NCBI RefSeq assembly: GCF_000190595.1
Contig: NC_015167.1
Location: 3,270,501 to 3,334,500, forward strand
Length of the DNA: 64,000 nt
Direction of reading: 5' to 3'
Origin: Cellulophaga lytica DSM 7489
GTDB taxonomy: Bacteria > Bacteroidota > Bacteroidia > Flavobacteriales > Flavobacteriaceae
The notes below the pieces were generated by a model. It did not search any database. It had not been told where the DNA came from and worked only from the letters and a program-made list of their open reading frames with translations. Both the position numbers and the translations under genes were made by a program. This document shows, one piece after another, positions 50,942 to 59,439 of this stretch; the stretch's first letter is position 1, and every line of letters begins with the position of its first letter.

Positions 50942-51709
50942 TTAAATGTGTTTTTCACTTAAATATTTCCAATAGCGTTTAGGAACATGTTGTATATGTA
51001 GTTTCATATTTTTTCTAGAAGCAATGTTTGTGCTCTTAAAGTAATCGTTCCATAATTGCTGAAACTCTAACTCTACAGCAGCAAAAATTTCTGAAGATGT
51101 TTTGGTAGGGTCAAAGTCTGCACCTAATTCTAGCGTAATAATATCTACTTTATCTAAGTTATAATACAAGCCATACTTCCGTTTTAAATCGTAAATAAGC
51201 CATTTTTGGTCTGCATAACGTTTTTCAAAATGTCTTTTTATAAGTGGCAGTACATTAAAATCTGGTTCTATATTAGCAAAGTAAATACCATCTTTAGTTA
51301 GTTTAAAACGTACAAAAGCTTCCATTCTGTGTTTTTCTCGTCCTACGTTTTTAGTAAGTTTGGCTATCTCTAAAATATGAGCGTTTGTAAAGTCAGACCC
51401 TACATTTTTTTTAGCAGCAAAAACATACACTATTGCATTAAATAAAGTATCTTCTACAGTAGGTTTTTCACTTAAAAAGGCATAGTAAAACCTGCGTAAT
51501 TCATCTGTAGACATCTTCTTTTTTAAGCCAGCCCAAACACGGTTACTTTTTTCTTGGTCTGTATACACCGTATCAAAACTTCCAAATAAAGGCTGCTGAA
51601 AACGCTGTTCTGTAACAATTTTAACGGTCTTTAATTTTAGCTCAAAAGCAGTAAAAACGGCAGTTAAAAATCCATCAAAAGTAGCGTCATAAATTAGCGT
51701 AGTTTCCAT
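50942..51709 (-). CDS. DNA-metabolism protein paired with a radical SAM enzyme (TIGR03915-like)
   Basis: A 255-residue soluble protein matching the conserved family found next to radical SAM DNA-repair proteins: an N-terminal IYDATFDGFLTAVFTAFE, RMEAFVRFKLTKDGIYFANIEPDFNVLPLIKRHFEKRYADQKWLIYDLKRKYGLYY, and a C-terminal HIQHVPKRYWKYLSEK. Some members are fused to uracil-DNA glycosylase, which led to the idea of a DNA-modification or repair role. It is the second gene of the operon, 9 bases after the radical SAM gene. It acts in the cytoplasm; the exact function is unknown. Confidence 0.85.
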   Translation of the reverse strand: METTLIYDATFDGFLTAVFTAFELKLKTVKIVTEQRFQQPLFGSFDTVYTDQEKSNRVWAGLKKKMSTDELRRFYYAFLSEKPTVEDTLFNAIVYVFAAKKNVGSDFTNAHILEIAKLTKNVGREKHRMEAFVRFKLTKDGIYFANIEPDFNVLPLIKRHFEKRYADQKWLIYDLKRKYGLYYNLDKVDIITLELGADFDPTKTSSEIFAAVELEFQQLWNDYFKSTNIASRKNMKLHIQHVPKRYWKYLSEKHI

Positions 51710-51718
51710 TTTAAAAAT

Positions 51719-52981
51719 CTATCCAAAAAGGTTTAATTGGTTGCTAAGCATATCTGTATACTTACTTTTAGAATTTTGTAAAATAAGGCCTTTAATTTTC
51801 TCGGCTGTTAAATCTCTGCTTTCAAATTTGTTAGATGCACACACCAAAAAGTATTGCGCACGGTTTAAAGACACCCCAATAGCTTTTAAATGCTCCCAAT
51901 TAAGTTGCCTGTACCGCCTAGCTTTTAGTATTTTGTATACAGATTTCATTCCTAAACCAGGTATTCTTGCAAGCATATGCTTATCTGCCTTGTTTACATC
52001 TACAGGAAACTCGTGCATATTACGCAATGCCCAACCCAGTTTAGGGTCAATATCTAAATCTAAATGCTGGTGTTGCTCGTTTAGAATTTCTTCAATATTA
52101 AAACCATAAAAACGTAACAACCAGTCTGTTTGGTACAGTCTGTTTTCGCGTAACATAGGTACAGGAGTGCCAATTTGCGGTAAGCGTGTATCATAACTAA
52201 TAGGCACATAACCAGAGTAGTACACACGTTTTAAATTAAAATTTTTGTAAAAATAATTAGAGGTGTACATAATTTGCATATCATTTTCACCACTGGCACC
52301 AACAATCATTTGTGTACTTTGCCCACCAGGAGCATATTTTGGAGTACTTTTAATAAGTTTTTTCTCGTTTTTGTACTGTATAATTTCATTTTTCACCTTA
52401 ATCATAGGTTTAATAAAATCTTCTCTATTTTTATCTGGAGCCAAAAGTTTTAACCCTTTTTTAGTCGGAATTTCAATATTTACACTAAGTCTGTCTGCAT
52501 ACAAACCAGCCTCACGCATTAGCTCATCACTAGCACCCGGAATAGATTTTAAATGTATGTATCCATTAAAATTTTCTTCTAAACGCAATTTTTTAGCCAC
52601 AGCAACCAAACGCTCCATAGTATAGTCGGCACTTTTAAAAATACCAGAGCTTAAAAAAAGTCCTTCAATATAATTACGTCTGTAAAAATTTATAGTTAAA
52701 TCTACCACCTCTTGTACTTTAAAAGCAGCACGTTTAATGTCATTACTTTTACGCGTAACACAGTAGGCACAATCAAATATACAATAGTTGGTAAGTAGTA
52801 TTTTTAAGAGCGATACACAACGGCCGTCTTCTGTATACGTATGGCAAATACCAGAAGCAGATGCATTACCTAATCCCTTATTAGTGTTGGTTCTGTTGCT
52901 ACCGCTAGAGGAGCATGATACATCATACTTTGCAGCATCTGCAAGGATGTTTAATTTTTCTTGTACACGTTGAAAAGACAT
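51719..52981 (-). CDS. Radical SAM protein, putative DNA modification/repair (TIGR03916-like)
   Basis: A 420-residue radical SAM protein. The cluster motif C-x3-C-x2-C is in NYCIFDCAYCVTRKS. The N-terminal RVQEKLNILADAAKYDVSCSSSGSNR is the family hallmark. The C-terminal part has a helix-hairpin-helix (LARIPGLGMKSVYKILKARR), supporting DNA binding. The ATG at 52981 is chosen because the upstream extension is not family-like. The pair with the gene at 50942 is conserved in many bacteria and is predicted to act on damaged bases. It is divergent from a LexA-like regulator, fitting DNA-damage control. Confidence 0.9.
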   Translation of the reverse strand: MSFQRVQEKLNILADAAKYDVSCSSSGSNRTNTNKGLGNASASGICHTYTEDGRCVSLLKILLTNYCIFDCAYCVTRKSNDIKRAAFKVQEVVDLTINFYRRNYIEGLFLSSGIFKSADYTMERLVAVAKKLRLEENFNGYIHLKSIPGASDELMREAGLYADRLSVNIEIPTKKGLKLLAPDKNREDFIKPMIKVKNEIIQYKNEKKLIKSTPKYAPGGQSTQMIVGASGENDMQIMYTSNYFYKNFNLKRVYYSGYVPISYDTRLPQIGTPVPMLRENRLYQTDWLLRFYGFNIEEILNEQHQHLDLDIDPKLGWALRNMHEFPVDVNKADKHMLARIPGLGMKSVYKILKARRYRQLNWEHLKAIGVSLNRAQYFLVCASNKFESRDLTAEKIKGLILQNSKSKYTDMLSNQLNLFG

Positions 52982-53050
52982 ACCTAAAAATTTAAGTTTA
53001 GACTGTAAAGATACAATGTAAACAAATAAAAAACACATTTTGTAATTAAT

Positions 53051-53096
53051 TTATATCTCATATTATGATATATAAGTATGTAATGTACTATATTTG
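53051..53096 (+). promoter_or_regulatory. Dyad and promoter between the radical SAM and LexA-like genes
   Basis: TTATATCTCATA and TATGATATATAA form an imperfect dyad (about 53051-53075). A perfect TATATTTG lies at 53089-53096, 21 bases before the ATG of the LexA-like gene. The dyad may be the binding site for that regulator and control both directions. Confidence 0.55.
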
Positions 53097-53116
53097 ACAC
53101 TGAAAATAATGCAGTT

Positions 53117-53722
53117 ATGAACCGTATTAAGTACGTATTAGAAGACAAGGGTATAAAGCAAACTTGGTTAGCAGAAAAGCTAGGTAAAAGTTACAATATG
53201 GTAAATTCTTATGTACAGAATAGGAGGCAACCCAGTTTAGAATTGTTGTATGAAATTGCCCATATTTTACAAGTAGAAGCCAGAGATTTGTTAGATGGCA
53301 ACCAAGCAGTTTTTAACACCAATAATACAGTTAAAACAGACACCGTTAGTATACCTTTAGTAGGCTCTGTAGCTTGCGGATTGCCAATTTTTGCAGAAGA
53401 ACATATTGAAGCTAAAATTGAAGTTTCTACCAAGCTAGTAAAAAAACCTTCAGATTATTTTTTGTTAAGAGCCACAGGAGACTCTATGAACAAAAAAGGA
53501 ATAAACAGTGGCGATTTACTACTTATTAAACGCCAACATACTGCAGAAACCGGAGATTTAGTACTTGCCTTGTTAGATAATGAAGCTACGGTTAAAGAGT
53601 TTATAAACAACGGTAGCAACCTTGTTTTAAAACCGCACTCTACAAACCCAAAACACCAACCAATTATTTTAACTACAGACTTTAAAGTACAAGGTGTTGT
53701 AGCAGATGTTATTAAGGTGTAG
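53117..53722 (+). CDS. LexA-like XRE/S24 self-cleaving regulator
   Basis: A 201-residue regulator. The N-terminal XRE-type HTH (about 1-60) has KGIKQTWLAEKLGKSYNMVNSYVQNRRQPSLELL. The C-terminal S24 peptidase domain (about 75-200) has the cleavage site Cys-Gly in VACGLP, the catalytic Ser in ATGDSMNKKG and the catalytic Lys in ATVKEF. Such proteins self-cleave on RecA filaments after DNA damage and release repression. It is divergent from the radical SAM/DNA-metabolism pair and lies beside the defence island, so it may regulate either. It is not a phage repressor by any nearby phage gene. Confidence 0.92.
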   Translation: MNRIKYVLEDKGIKQTWLAEKLGKSYNMVNSYVQNRRQPSLELLYEIAHILQVEARDLLDGNQAVFNTNNTVKTDTVSIPLVGSVACGLPIFAEEHIEAKIEVSTKLVKKPSDYFLLRATGDSMNKKGINSGDLLLIKRQHTAETGDLVLALLDNEATVKEFINNGSNLVLKPHSTNPKHQPIILTTDFKVQGVVADVIKV

Positions 53723-53980
53723 TTAAATACATAAGTTTTTTAGTATTTTCTTTTGTACAAAGCAGGAGGGAAGTAGCATTTTGTATTTAGGATAAAAGAT
53801 GTTACCCATAATTAATTTTATACCATTTATAAATAAATAGTACCCAAGTATACATATCTGTAATTACACTTAAAAAAATAGTTTTACATTGTAGGAGAAT
53901 TAAACAACCAAAAGTAAAGTAAACTACACTATGTGTGTTTATATGTAGTTTTGCCTAATGCGAAAAACGAAAACTACGAA

Positions 53981-55540
53981 ATGAAAATTATAGAAAAAAT
54001 CAAAATAAAGAATTTCGGACGTTTTAAAGAATTCACTCTTGGATTTGACAAATCTCTAAACCTTCTAATTGGAGACAATGAAGCTGGAAAAAGTACAATT
54101 CTTTCTGCAATTGATATCGTACTAAGTGGAAGTCGCAGTAAAGTAGAAAATTTTGGAATTGATCACCTTTTCAACACTGATGTAATTGATGACTTTCTAG
54201 CATCGGAAAAAAAATATGAAAACTTACCAATATTATACATTGAACTCTACCTAAATGACCAAGGAAACAAGGATTTGGATGGCAAGTATAACTCTGAGAA
54301 TATTCCATCTCACGGAATTTTGTTAATGTGTGAACCAAGAGAAGATTTAAGCAAGGAAATTAAAGAAATTTTAGAACAGGATGACGATAATTTTCCATTT
54401 GAATACTACTCAATAAACTTTAAAACATTTTCTGGAGAAAGCTATACTGGCTATCGAAGATTTATGCAACATTTATTGCTTGACAACACGCAAATAAATA
54501 ATGAATACGCAACAAAATCATATATTAAAACACTTTATCATAATAGTATAAAAGATGCTGAAAAGAACAAGCATCAAAATGAATATAGAAAACATAAAGA
54601 AAATTTTCGTACCACTGTACTAAATGAATTGAATGAGCGTATAACTGATTATTCATTCTCTGTCAGAACAAACTCTAAAGCAAACCTTGAATCTGATTTA
54701 ACAATCAAAGAAGGTAACATCGAAATAGAAAATAAAGGTAAAGGAAGACAATGCTTTATAAAAACTGACTTTGCATTGCAAAAAAATGAAAATGAACTAG
54801 ATATAATCCTTCTCGAAGAACCAGAAAATCATTTAAGTCATATAAATATGAAAAAGTTAATCCAAAGGATTAACGAATCAGAAAACAAACAACTGTTTGT
54901 TGCTACTCATAGTAATCTAATAAGTACTCGTTTAGATTTACGAAAAGCAGTAATGCTTAATAGTAATAGTTCGCAACCAATTCCATTAATTGCAATTCCA
55001 GAGGATACTGCTAAGTTCTTTATGAAAGCACCAGATAATAATATTTTAGAATATATTTTATCTAAAAATGTAATTCTAGTAGAAGGAGATGCCGAATTCA
55101 TTTTATTAGAAGCATTTTATAAAAAAGTTACAAATAAAAAACTTGAAGATTCAGAAATTCATATAATTTCTGTTGGAGGTACTAGTTTCAAAAGATACCT
55201 AGACGTAGCTAAGCTTCTGAATATTAAAACAGCCGTAATTCGTGATAATGATGGCAACTTTCAGTTAAACTGTGTTGATAGATATTCAGATTATACAGAA
55301 GATAACATAGAAGTATTTTATGATACTGATAACGCTATTTCAACCTTTGAAATTTCTTTTTTTAAGAATAACGAAGTTATTTGCAGCGAATTATTTTTTG
55401 CTGGTCGAAAAACACTAACAGTTCAAGAATATATGCTAAAAAACAAAGCTGATGTTGCCTTTGAGTTATTGGATAAAAAAGCTGACGTTTTAGTCGTTCC
55501 AGATTATATTAAAAGAGCAATTGAATGGATAAAAGCTTAA
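53981..55540 (+). CDS. OLD-family ATPase/TOPRIM nuclease (GajA-like)
   Basis: A 519-residue class 2 OLD protein. The ATPase domain has Walker A GDNEAGKST (31-39) and Walker B ILLEEPENHL (Glu279-Glu280), then the D-loop-like SHINM and the switch His in ATHSN. The C-terminal TOPRIM domain has VEGDAEF (Glu368) and the metal-binding RDND (Asp422 and Asp424). The start ATG at 53981 is chosen because MKIIEKIKIKNFG is the typical SMC-like N-terminus. The next gene, a UvrD-like helicase, overlaps by 16 bases. That pair is the Gabija defence layout, where GajA cuts DNA when nucleotides are depleted. Other OLD-helicase pairs exist, so Gabija is likely but not certain. Confidence 0.85.
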   Translation: MKIIEKIKIKNFGRFKEFTLGFDKSLNLLIGDNEAGKSTILSAIDIVLSGSRSKVENFGIDHLFNTDVIDDFLASEKKYENLPILYIELYLNDQGNKDLDGKYNSENIPSHGILLMCEPREDLSKEIKEILEQDDDNFPFEYYSINFKTFSGESYTGYRRFMQHLLLDNTQINNEYATKSYIKTLYHNSIKDAEKNKHQNEYRKHKENFRTTVLNELNERITDYSFSVRTNSKANLESDLTIKEGNIEIENKGKGRQCFIKTDFALQKNENELDIILLEEPENHLSHINMKKLIQRINESENKQLFVATHSNLISTRLDLRKAVMLNSNSSQPIPLIAIPEDTAKFFMKAPDNNILEYILSKNVILVEGDAEFILLEAFYKKVTNKKLEDSEIHIISVGGTSFKRYLDVAKLLNIKTAVIRDNDGNFQLNCVDRYSDYTEDNIEVFYDTDNAISTFEISFFKNNEVICSELFFAGRKTLTVQEYMLKNKADVAFELLDKKADVLVVPDYIKRAIEWIKA

Positions 55541-56556
55541 TATTAGCAGTTGCAGGTTCGGGAAAAACGACTTTAATCGTTGATAAATTAAATCTTGAAG
55601 AAAGGTTTTTATTGATTACTTACACAATTAATAATACACGAAACTTAAAAGAAGCGATTGTTACAAAGTTTGGCTATTTACCCGAAAACATCAATCTATT
55701 CTCTTATTATAATTTTCTTTATTCATTTTGCTTCAGACCCTTTTTAGGATATAAATTAAAAACCAAAGGAATTTTTTGGGACTTTACACCAGTTTTCACC
55801 AATAAACTTCCTTTAAGTAATATATCTAGGTATATGACCAAGGGAAAGCTATTATACCATAACAGAATAGCAAAACTACTTGAACAAGCAAATGTATTAG
55901 GCGATATAAATAAACGTCTATCGAAATATTATGACCACATATTAATCGATGAAATTCAGGACTTTGCTGGTCACGATTTTAACTTATTAAAAAATATATG
56001 TCAATCTGAAACAGAAATTATACTTGTAGGAGATTTTTATCAGCATACTTTTGATACAAGTAGAGATGGCAACACCAACGCTAATTTACATAGCGATTAT
56101 GAGAAGTATCAAAAAATATTTGAAAAGGCAAAAATTATTCCTGATACTGAATATTTAAATAAAAGCTACAGATGCACTAAGAGTGTTTGTCAATTCATTA
56201 CAGACCAAATTGGAATAGATATTCAATCACATAAAGAAATCGATAGTAATGTTATTTATCTAGATGACATAGAGGAAATCGAAACTTTATTTAATGATAA
56301 TAATATTATTAAATTATTTTATCGAGAAAATTATAAATACGATTGTTATTCAAGAAATTGGGGAGATTCTAAAGGAGAGAATCATTATAATGACGTATGT
56401 GTTGTTTTAAACAAAACAACTTTAACTCACTATAGGCAAGGGAAATTATCGGAATTAAAACCTGTATCTAAAAACAAATTATATGTTGCTTGTTCGAGAG
56501 CTAACAATAATTTATATCTGATTGCTGAAGAAAAAATCAAACATTATAAAAACTAA
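55525..56556 (+). CDS. UvrD-like SF1 helicase/NTPase (GajB-like, short)
   Basis: A 343-residue SF1 protein. Walker A is AVAGSGKTTL (8-17), the Walker B/DEAQ-type motif is IDEIQDF (DEIQ at 142-145), motif III is VGDFYQHTF, an NKSYRCTKS segment serves as motif IV/V and YVACSRANNNLYL is motif VI. It is clearly shorter than typical GajB (about 480-500 residues). It seems to lack most of the 2B insertion and has few residues in the second RecA domain. It may only sense DNA ends or NTPs and signal to the nuclease. It overlaps the nuclease gene by 16 bases, ensuring joint expression. The first long repeat starts right after its stop. Confidence 0.82.
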   Translation: MDKSLILAVAGSGKTTLIVDKLNLEERFLLITYTINNTRNLKEAIVTKFGYLPENINLFSYYNFLYSFCFRPFLGYKLKTKGIFWDFTPVFTNKLPLSNISRYMTKGKLLYHNRIAKLLEQANVLGDINKRLSKYYDHILIDEIQDFAGHDFNLLKNICQSETEIILVGDFYQHTFDTSRDGNTNANLHSDYEKYQKIFEKAKIIPDTEYLNKSYRCTKSVCQFITDQIGIDIQSHKEIDSNVIYLDDIEEIETLFNDNNIIKLFYRENYKYDCYSRNWGDSKGENHYNDVCVVLNKTTLTHYRQGKLSELKPVSKNKLYVACSRANNNLYLIAEEKIKHYKN

Positions 56557-56557
56557 A

Positions 56558-56710
56558 GCACTGGCTACAACACCATATATAATTAATGGCTGGTTTTAGC
56601 CTACATATGAATCCCTAAGCGTTAGGACTAGCGGACTTTCTATCTGTGATTTATTTGCTAAATTAGGTGCTTAAACCACTCAATAAACTATATACAAACA
56701 AGTTAGGTGC
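56558..56710 (+). repeat. Long folded repeat, copy R1 (attC-like)
   Basis: A 153-base dyad. The outer arms (ATATATAATTAATGGCTGG and CCACTCAATAAACTATATA) are inverted but imperfect. A conserved middle arm pair (GTTTTAGCCTA with TTAGGTGCTTAAAC) encloses a core with CCTAAGCGTTAGG and ACTTTCTATCTGTGATTT. It ends near GTTAGGT, which fits the integron core site GTTRRRY. It follows the helicase gene and precedes the sterol-desaturase-like gene. Confidence 0.75.
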
Positions 56711-56756
56711 AAGTTGAAAAAACATAACAAGACAATTAATCTAATATATTTAAACT

Positions 56757-57578
56757 ATGGATTTAATAAACAAATTATTGGGAATAGACCCAAATTATAT
56801 TGTGATTGGATTAATTGCCTTTTTCTTTTCATTGGAGCAAATAATGCAATCGCCATTTAGCTTCAAAAAAAGAATTAACCATCTGTTTCAAAATGTACTG
56901 TTCCAAATTATTCTTGTGTTTTTAAATATCTTTTTTGTAACATTTCAGGTGTTTTCAATTGAATGGTTAAATGGAAACAATATTGGACTTCTATATCTGA
57001 TTGAATTACCTGTTTGGGTTAAACTTTGTGTTTCTGTTGCCTTATATGACATAACAGCGTATTGGATTCATAGAGGAACCCACAAAATTCCTTTACTATG
57101 GAGATTTCATAGAGTACATCACAGTGATACAACAATGGATTCTTCAACGGTTTTTCGTTTTCATCCTATTGAATTAATTCTTGTATTTGGAGTTGGAAAT
57201 ATAATTACTGCTGCGCTATTTGGTACAGATGTCTTTTCTATGGCTCTGTATTATTTTATCCTTTATGTTTTTTTCTTTTTCGAACACGCAAATCTAAATT
57301 ACCCAAAATGGCTGAATTCGTCTTTAGGATTATTATTTGTAATGCCAGACCATCATAGAGTTCACCATCAACAAGAACAGATATACACAGATTCAAACTA
57401 TGCCGATATATTTATAATTTGGGACAGGTTATTTGGGACTTTTAAGATGATGCCAGTAGAAGATATGAAATATGGATTGGCAGAATTTGATACGGACGAA
57501 AAACAATCATTCCTCTATTTAATTAAAAGTCCTTTTATAAATATTAAAAGAATTAAAACTGATAAGAAATCTGAATAA
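56757..57578 (+). CDS. Fatty acid hydroxylase / sterol desaturase family protein
   Basis: A 273-residue membrane protein with about five hydrophobic segments. The His boxes of the family are present: HRGTH, HRVHHSD and DHHRVHH, which hold a di-iron site. The family hydroxylates or desaturates lipids. The gene stands alone between repeats R1 and R2, with its start 47 bases after R1, so it looks like a cassette. Its link to the defence genes is unclear. In cassette arrays, cargo genes are commonly unrelated to each other. Confidence 0.88.
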   Translation: MDLINKLLGIDPNYIVIGLIAFFFSLEQIMQSPFSFKKRINHLFQNVLFQIILVFLNIFFVTFQVFSIEWLNGNNIGLLYLIELPVWVKLCVSVALYDITAYWIHRGTHKIPLLWRFHRVHHSDTTMDSSTVFRFHPIELILVFGVGNIITAALFGTDVFSMALYYFILYVFFFFEHANLNYPKWLNSSLGLLFVMPDHHRVHHQQEQIYTDSNYADIFIIWDRLFGTFKMMPVEDMKYGLAEFDTDEKQSFLYLIKSPFINIKRIKTDKKSE

Positions 57579-57589
57579 AAAACCAGTAT

Positions 57590-57730
57590 CTAACAATGTC
57601 TATAAGTAATTGCTAGTTCTAGCCTACTTACAAATCCCGAAGCGTTAGGACTATCGTACTTTCTATTCGGTTTTTATTTGATAACTTTAGTACTTAAACC
57701 ACGTAACAAACTATATACATCAACGTTAGC
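57590..57730 (+). repeat. Long folded repeat, copy R2 (attC-like)
   Basis: A 141-base dyad. It opens with CTAACAATGTCTATAAGTAAT and its 3' end read backwards begins CTAACGTTGATGTATATAG, so the outermost arms match. The core (GCCTACTTACAAATCCCGAAG, then CGTTAGGACTA) matches R1 and R3 with a few changes. It ends with AACGTTAG, 15 bases before the next start codon. Confidence 0.75.
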
Positions 57731-57744
57731 AGTAATTAAAGAAA

Positions 57745-58296
57745 ATGGGAGATTGGCATCAAGACATAGTGATTAAAGATGTTTCTAATGAAGAATTGCA
57801 AAATGTAGCGACTCAGATTATTGAATACCTGGTAGCTGAAGAAATTATAAGTACAAAAATGTCCGATAATGTTTTAGGGACTGATAAAGGATATTGTCCT
57901 GGCAGAAACTGGCAAAAAGTTGTTAAATACCCTGATGAAAAACAGTTTTTAGAACTATGGACAAATGGACTTGATGTAATTAAAAAAAGAAATATTTTTT
58001 ATGCAGATGGTGGTGAATTTAACGCAATTAATTGTCCTATTTGCGGAGTAAATAATCTAGAATGTAATTGGGGAGAATTATTTGGGGAATGGCTTGAAGA
58101 TCCAAAATCAGCAGATTTGGAATGTATAAAATGTAAACAATCTAATTCTATTAGTGAATATATATTTGAACCGACTTGGGCATTAAGCAATCTAGGGTTT
58201 GTTTTCTGGAATTGGCCCATTTTCAAAGACTCATTTATTGCTGAATTGAAGGAATTCACAGGAAAGAGAATTATAAAAGTGGAAGGAAAACTATGA
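57745..58296 (+). CDS. Unknown protein with zinc-ribbon motifs
   Basis: A 183-residue soluble protein. Two Cys pairs, CPIC (about residue 96) and CIKC (about 131), could form a zinc ribbon. The ends are Trp-rich (LGFVFWNWPIF). No catalytic motif is visible, and I do not recognise the family. Its start lies 15 bases after R2. No repeat lies between it and the Mrr gene (76 bases), so the two may form one two-gene cassette or a deletion has removed a repeat. A toxin or defence role is possible but unsupported. Confidence 0.65.
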   Translation: MGDWHQDIVIKDVSNEELQNVATQIIEYLVAEEIISTKMSDNVLGTDKGYCPGRNWQKVVKYPDEKQFLELWTNGLDVIKKRNIFYADGGEFNAINCPICGVNNLECNWGELFGEWLEDPKSADLECIKCKQSNSISEYIFEPTWALSNLGFVFWNWPIFKDSFIAELKEFTGKRIIKVEGKL

Positions 58297-58372
58297 ATAA
58301 AATTGCCTAACTTACACGCTACTGCCATACCCAAGTCCGTTTGAAAAATATTAAAAAACACCAGAATAATAA

Positions 58373-59269
58373 ATGGAATTACCTAAATATCACGAAACTT
58401 TTATACCAATTTTGGAAACATTGAATTCTATTGAATCAACTAGTAGTCGAGAATTAGCAAGAAAAGTTAGAGATAATTACTATTCAGAACTTCCAAAAGA
58501 ACTTTTGGACAAAAAGACAAGTTCAGGAGCAAATGTTTTAATTGACAGAATACTTTGGGGAAAATCTTATCTGAAAATGGGTAAATTTGTATCCTACCCT
58601 AGAAGAGGAATGGTTAAAATCACGGACAAAGGAAAACAAACATTAACAAATGGTCAACTTCTTTTGTCAGATTTAAAAAATGATCCTGATTTTGTTCAAC
58701 ATCGCACGTCTGTTAAAAGTAAAAAAGACGATAAAACAGAATTAGAAACTGTTGATGTTGATAGTTCATCACCACAAGATTTAATAGATACTGGCTTTGA
58801 AACAATTGAAACAGAGGTTAAAACTGAACTTTTAGATAAACTTAAAGAACTTGACCCATATTTCTTTGAAAAAGTAATTTTGATATTACTTAAAAAAATG
58901 GGTTATGGAGATTTTATTGAAACTTCAAAATCAGGAGATGGTGGAATAGACGGAATAATAAATGAGGACAAACTTGGACTTGAAAAAATTTATACTCAAG
59001 CAAAAAGATATAATGAAAACAAAGTAAGAGAAAAGGATATAAGAAACTTTATTGGAGCTATGAGTGGAGACACTTCTAAAGGAGTTTTTATAACTACATC
59101 AACATTTGACGCTTCTGCAATAAAAAAAGCAAGAGAGGCACATCATTCAATTATTCTGGTTGACGGGCCAAAATTGGTAGACTTAATGCATCAGTATAAT
59201 GTTGGAATACAAGTAAAAACAACATATGAAGTTAAAGAAATTGATTATGATTTCTTTGAAGGAGAATAG
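58373..59269 (+). CDS. Mrr-family restriction endonuclease
   Basis: A 298-residue type IV restriction-like enzyme. A winged-helix Mrr N-terminal domain (about 1-110) is followed by a linker and an Mrr catalytic domain (about 155-285). The PD-(D/E)XK core is visible: FEKVILILLKKMGYGDF, SGDGGIDGII with the first acidic residue, and YTQAKRY with the Gln-x-Lys of the Mrr type. The DNA-binding and nuclease domains are intact. It probably cleaves methylated foreign DNA. It supports the view that this island carries defence cargo. It is followed by repeat R3. Confidence 0.9.
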   Translation: MELPKYHETFIPILETLNSIESTSSRELARKVRDNYYSELPKELLDKKTSSGANVLIDRILWGKSYLKMGKFVSYPRRGMVKITDKGKQTLTNGQLLLSDLKNDPDFVQHRTSVKSKKDDKTELETVDVDSSSPQDLIDTGFETIETEVKTELLDKLKELDPYFFEKVILILLKKMGYGDFIETSKSGDGGIDGIINEDKLGLEKIYTQAKRYNENKVREKDIRNFIGAMSGDTSKGVFITTSTFDASAIKKAREAHHSIILVDGPKLVDLMHQYNVGIQVKTTYEVKEIDYDFFEGE

Positions 59270-59280
59270 AGCAATCAAGC

Positions 59281-59425
59281 TCAACAACGTACAAGATTAA
59301 TTACTAGTTTTAGCCTAAATATGAATCCCTAAGCGTTAGGACTATCATACTTTCTATCTGTGATTTATTTGCTAAATTAGGAGCTTAAACACGCAGCTAA
59401 TCTTAAACAAAATTGCTGTGTGCAA
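59281..59425 (+). repeat. Long folded repeat, copy R3 (attC-like)
   Basis: A 145-base dyad. The inner core (ATGAATCCCTAAGCGTTAGG, then ACTA) is identical to R1 over 24 bases, and a second block ending in TTTGCTAAATTAGG is identical to R1 over 33 bases. The outer arms differ from R1 (AAGATTAATTACTAGTTTTAG against AAGATTAGCTGCGTGTTTAAG on the reverse strand). It follows the Mrr gene and ends 15 bases before the VOC start codon. Confidence 0.75.
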
Positions 59426-59439
59426 CCTAATAATACACT

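Noticed and set aside
53723-53980. A possible left-end attC-like site before the OLD nuclease gene
   Set aside because: The stretch has short matches (GTAGTTTTGCCTAATGCG) to the repeat core, but no second arm and no long shared block. It is too weak to call.
57999-58361. A 120-codon minus-strand frame opposite the zinc-ribbon gene
   Set aside because: The plus-strand frame has paired Cys motifs and cassette-like position. The minus-strand frame has only low-information Ser/Asn-rich sequence.
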